Of a DNA stretch of 64,000 bases, positions 61,531-64,000 are shown piece after piece (the stretch's first letter is position 1; each line of letters opens with the position of its first letter). The position numbers and the translations under genes were made by a program. The stretch lies in assembly GCA_936450465.1 (NCBI GenBank), contig OW388296.1, forward strand, positions 28,893,443 through 28,957,442. Direction: 5' to 3'. The notes beneath the pieces were generated by a model that searched no databases, was not told the origin of the DNA, and saw only the letters and a program-made list of their open reading frames with translations. The stretch is from Gibbula magus. Its lineage: Eukaryota; Mollusca; Gastropoda; Trochida; Trochidae.

Positions 61531-63611
61531 CCGGACAGTGGCCAAGCCACCCACTGAATCCTGGGATTCGGGTGTGGTGCCCCTTCCTGAAATAGTATGT
61601 CTCGTCTCGAGGGAAACAGTACAGGAGGCTGCACTAGAAACCTGAGAACGGACGGGAACCAACTCTGAGCCGACCAAAGTGGTGCTACAAGCACTAGGAG
61701 GCGAGCTGGTTGAATGGTCAACTGAGAAAGAACCCTGGGGATCAGAGGCACTGGAGGGAACGCCCACAGTACTCTGTCCGACCAGTCGATCGCGAAGGCG
61801 TCTCTGGCTAGAGCCCTTGGATCTGGTATTCTGGAGCAGAACACAGGTATCTGATTCGTCATCCCTGACGCAAACAGATCCACCTGGAACGACCCGAACA
61901 ACAGGGAGATAGTTCCGAATATCCCCCGGTCGAGCATCCACTCGTGAGGTGTTAGGATGCGCCGAGACAAAGCGTCCGCACGGACGTTGTCCACTCCCGG
62001 GAGATAAACAGGAACCACCTGAATGCTGAACTGGTCGCACCACAGTAGGAACTGCCACGACTCCTGAAGGAGAGATGGAGACACTGTGCCGCCCTGTTTC
62101 AGAATGTAGGATATGGCTGTCTGGTTGTCCATTTCTAGACGAACCACAAGCCCCCTGATCCGCTCCTTGAAGCACTCGAACACACGTCGAACTGCTCTGA
62201 GCTCTAGCACGTTGATGTGCAATTTCGACTCCTCCTGTGACCAAAGGCCCGAGGCTGTCAGGTCGCCCAGGACCCCCCCCCAGCCTGATAGGGAGGCGTC
62301 TGTCTGGATGGTGACCGAAGGCGTTGGAAGCTCTAGCGGAAGACCCTTGAGAAGGTTGCTCTCGACAACCCACCACCGAAGGTGCTCGAGCACCCAAACC
62401 GGCGTGGTTAGAACCTTCTCGAAGCTGTCCGAGTGTGACCACATTCGTGCCAGCGCTTGCTGAACCGGTCTCATACTCAAGCGAGCTCTCCAAACCACGT
62501 CCACTGTCGACGCCATTTGACCCAACAACTGCAGCCAAGTCCTGGCTGTGTGGGTCGGCGATTGAAGGAACAAGTGGACTGCCCCGATCACTCTGGACAC
62601 CCGATCCGGGGCCAGGGACACGGAACCGGAGGCCGTATCGAACCTTGCGCCCAGGAAGACCAGGTCCTGCCTGGGCGCTATGTCTGACTTCTTCAGGTTG
62701 ATGATCCAACCCAGCTTGAGCAAGATGTCTAACACCTGCTGGGTGGCCTCCTGATTTAGTTCTCGAGACAAGGTTCTGATCAGCCAGTCGTCCAGGTACG
62801 GATGACAACACCTGCCCTGCGACCTGGCGGCCTGTGCCGGCACCAACATCAACTTGGTGAATACCCTCGGAGCAGTGGAAATGCCGAAGGGTAACACCCG
62901 GAATTGGTAGCACGTCCCGTCGAAAGAGAACCGAAGAAACTCCTTGAAGTCGGGGTGCATTGGAACATGGAGATAAGCATCTTTGAGATCTATTGACGAC
63001 AGCCAATCTCCCGTCTCTACTGACGCTATGACCGATCTCAAGGTTTCCATTTTGAACGTTGGAACCTGTAGACTGCGATTCAAATATTTCAGATTGAGAA
63101 TCGGTCTGAACCCTCCGTCCTTCTTGGGCACCAGGAAGTAGGTCGAGTAATAACCGCTCTCTTCCTGACCCTTCGGAACTACCTCGATGGCTGCTTTGTC
63201 TATTAAAGCTTGCACCTCGGCACGAAGGACTTCCGCCTTCTCGGGCAACTCGGGCACCTTCGTGTGCCGTATCCCGGAGAAAGTCGGTGGGTCGTACTTC
63301 CAAAGTGGTAAGTGGCCCTCCCTGAGTGTGGACAGGACCCAGGTATTCGAGGTGACTTTCTCCCACTCTGAGACGAAGTGAGATAGTCTGCCCCCCACTG
63401 GAAGATCTTTGGAAAGACAGTGTACCCCCGTCTCCGGCAGCATTCGAGCTGCTGGACTTTTGGGTGGTAACACGGGCTTCGGAGAGCCTAGGTTTGCTTG
63501 TTTTGCCTGCCTCGGTTCCGAAAATTCCGCTGGCCCCTTTGGCCCCCACGGAAGTGCCCTTTCTTTCCCTTCCCCTTGAATCTCTTCTTGTTGCCCATAG
63601 GGCCATTCCAA
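61374..63611 (-). CDS. DIRS reverse transcriptase / RNase H polyprotein
   Basis: 745 residues, uninterrupted. The N-terminal part overlaps the gag-like frame by 124 bp. RT core about 130-330: VPKKDGGFRPILNLK, the first catalytic Asp in SSIDLKDAYLHVPM (about 208), LPFGISTAPRVFTK and the catalytic YLDD box at 272-275. RNase H about 430-550: TIQTDASLSGWGG (D438), an LEL glutamate (E470), EMDNQTAISY (D495) and VDNVRADALSR. After it comes the conserved DIRS block VDLFASGMTNQIPVF to PDPRALARDAFAIDW, the region sometimes described as a Dam-methyltransferase-like domain (family knowledge; I cannot confirm the fold). All catalytic positions are intact. The ATG at 63,611 is the first in frame; translation could instead arise by frameshift from gag. 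Confidence 0.9.
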   Translation of the reverse strand: MEWPYGQQEEIQGEGKERALPWGPKGPAEFSEPRQAKQANLGSPKPVLPPKSPAARMLPETGVHCLSKDLPVGGRLSHFVSEWEKVTSNTWVLSTLREGHLPLWKYDPPTFSGIRHTKVPELPEKAEVLRAEVQALIDKAAIEVVPKGQEESGYYSTYFLVPKKDGGFRPILNLKYLNRSLQVPTFKMETLRSVIASVETGDWLSSIDLKDAYLHVPMHPDFKEFLRFSFDGTCYQFRVLPFGISTAPRVFTKLMLVPAQAARSQGRCCHPYLDDWLIRTLSRELNQEATQQVLDILLKLGWIINLKKSDIAPRQDLVFLGARFDTASGSVSLAPDRVSRVIGAVHLFLQSPTHTARTWLQLLGQMASTVDVVWRARLSMRPVQQALARMWSHSDSFEKVLTTPVWVLEHLRWWVVESNLLKGLPLELPTPSVTIQTDASLSGWGGVLGDLTASGLWSQEESKLHINVLELRAVRRVFECFKERIRGLVVRLEMDNQTAISYILKQGGTVSPSLLQESWQFLLWCDQFSIQVVPVYLPGVDNVRADALSRRILTPHEWMLDRGIFGTISLLFGSFQVDLFASGMTNQIPVFCSRIPDPRALARDAFAIDWSDRVLWAFPPVPLIPRVLSQLTIQPARLLVLVAPLWSAQSWFPSVLRFLVQPPVLFPSRRDILFQEGAPHPNPRIQWVAWPLSGIASRRAVFLHELQTQYWLRGGIRQTFNMKIDGPVMRAGVAIEGFSIPFLQI

Positions 63612-64000
63612 GAAGCTTGACCCGAACCCCCCGGCGTGGGGTATAGGCCATCAAGGGGGGAGAGCCGCACACGCTTATCTTGCGGAGCTGGTTCCTCGAG
63701 GAGCACCTTGGAGTCCTCGAAGGCAACCTTCTGCTCAGCGGCTTCCTTGACTACGGCCTGCGATCCAGGGAAGAGGGTGGACCCCAACCTGAATGGCAGG
63801 TTCTGCAAGGTGAGGCGTGTGGACTGCGAATACTTTGATGTTGCTAGCCACAGCCGGCGCATCCCCATGACTGCGCCCATCATCTGACTCGAGGCACTCC
63901 TGATTGAGTCCCGAGCCAGATAACTCGATACCTCCGCCAACTGCTTCTGGAACGTGGACACCTTGGTGCCCAGTTCCTGCACTTCTGCCAGGTCCTTAGC
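63488..64000 (-). CDS. DIRS gag-like protein, C-terminal part
   Basis: The frame is open from the right edge to the stop at 63,488, about 170 codons, so the protein starts outside the window. A helical, Ser/Gln-rich part is followed by an acidic stretch and a very basic Gly/Arg/Lys-rich tail (NKKRFKGKGKKGHFRGGQRG). Such a tail is typical of nucleic-acid-binding gag-like ORF1 proteins of DIRS elements. No zinc knuckle is visible. Identification rests on position and composition. Confidence 0.75.
   Translation of the reverse strand, partial: AKDLAEVQELGTKVSTFQKQLAEVSSYLARDSIRSASSQMMGAVMGMRRLWLATSKYSQSTRLTLQNLPFRLGSTLFPGSQAVVKEAAEQKVAFEDSKVLLEEPAPQDKRVRLSPLDGLYPTPGGSGQASWNGPMGNKKRFKGKGKKGHFRGGQRGQRNFRNRGRQNKQT

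Larger units (their letters stand above)
59688..64000 (-). mobile_element. DIRS-type tyrosine recombinase retrotransposon (5' end beyond edge)
   Basis: Order on the minus strand: gag-like frame, RT/RNase H frame, tyrosine recombinase frame, then a 3' region of about 0.8 kb with inverted and direct repeats. This order, the three overlapping frames, the recombinase in place of a DDE integrase and the lack of an aspartic protease are diagnostic of DIRS elements. Those integrate through a circular intermediate and make no target duplication. No frame is interrupted in the part visible, so it may be young or active. It is more GC-rich than its surroundings and lies in sense orientation within the inferred COPG intron. 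The low boundary is set at the outer inverted repeat and is approximate. Confidence 0.88.

Noticed and set aside
61531..63726. N-terminal 730 codons of the recombinase frame as a protein
   Set aside because: It overlaps the RT/RNase H gene in another frame and has no recognisable domain (Ser/Gly/Arg-rich). Kept only as a finding.
59688..64000. LTR retrovirus-like or LINE element
   Set aside because: No LTRs, protease or DDE integrase are seen. A tyrosine recombinase downstream of RNase H identifies DIRS.

Overview
This is eukaryotic, animal nuclear DNA. The evidence is multi-exon genes with GT-AG introns, AATAAA signals, very large simple-sequence and satellite arrays, tRNA-headed SINEs, many miniature DNA transposons (MITEs) and a DIRS-type retrotransposon. 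The repeat vocabulary (SINE tails, element ends rich in GGACGGACAGAC, DIRS elements) is what I would expect of a lophotrochozoan, most likely a mollusc. That assignment is inference, not proof. Layout: positions 1 to about 39,200 are gene-poor. The only convincing coding sequence there is the first exon of a WIF1-like secreted Wnt inhibitor on the minus strand (12,052-12,196). The block is dominated by tandem arrays with units of 46, 54, about 115, 43, 84, 17, 34 and 26 bp, together roughly 9-10 kb, with MITEs and SINE pieces between them and a decayed mariner-like transposase at about 22,955-23,690. Positions 39,437-47,891 hold a complete five-exon TBC1D25 (OATL1) gene on the plus strand, 794 codons plus stop, with both TBC catalytic fingers and an LC3-interacting WxxI motif. 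Its intron 2 carries a TTAA-flanked element that has itself been invaded by a hAT-like element. Positions 52,312-58,140 hold seven 3' exons of coatomer subunit gamma (COPG) on the minus strand, convergent with TBC1D25. Its 5' exons should lie beyond the right edge. From about 59,690 to the right edge, inside what should be a COPG intron and in the same orientation, sits a DIRS element. It has open gag-like, RT/RNase H and tyrosine recombinase frames and a complex inverted/direct repeat cluster at its 3' end. The two housekeeping genes are not functionally linked beyond both serving membrane traffic (autophagosome maturation and COPI vesicle coat). The most interesting material is mobile DNA: three hAT-like elements with perfect 6-bp flanking duplications, several TTAA-flanked MITEs, a minisatellite that seems to have grown out of a transposon end, and satellites with higher-order duplication. 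I found no convincing new multi-gene system.
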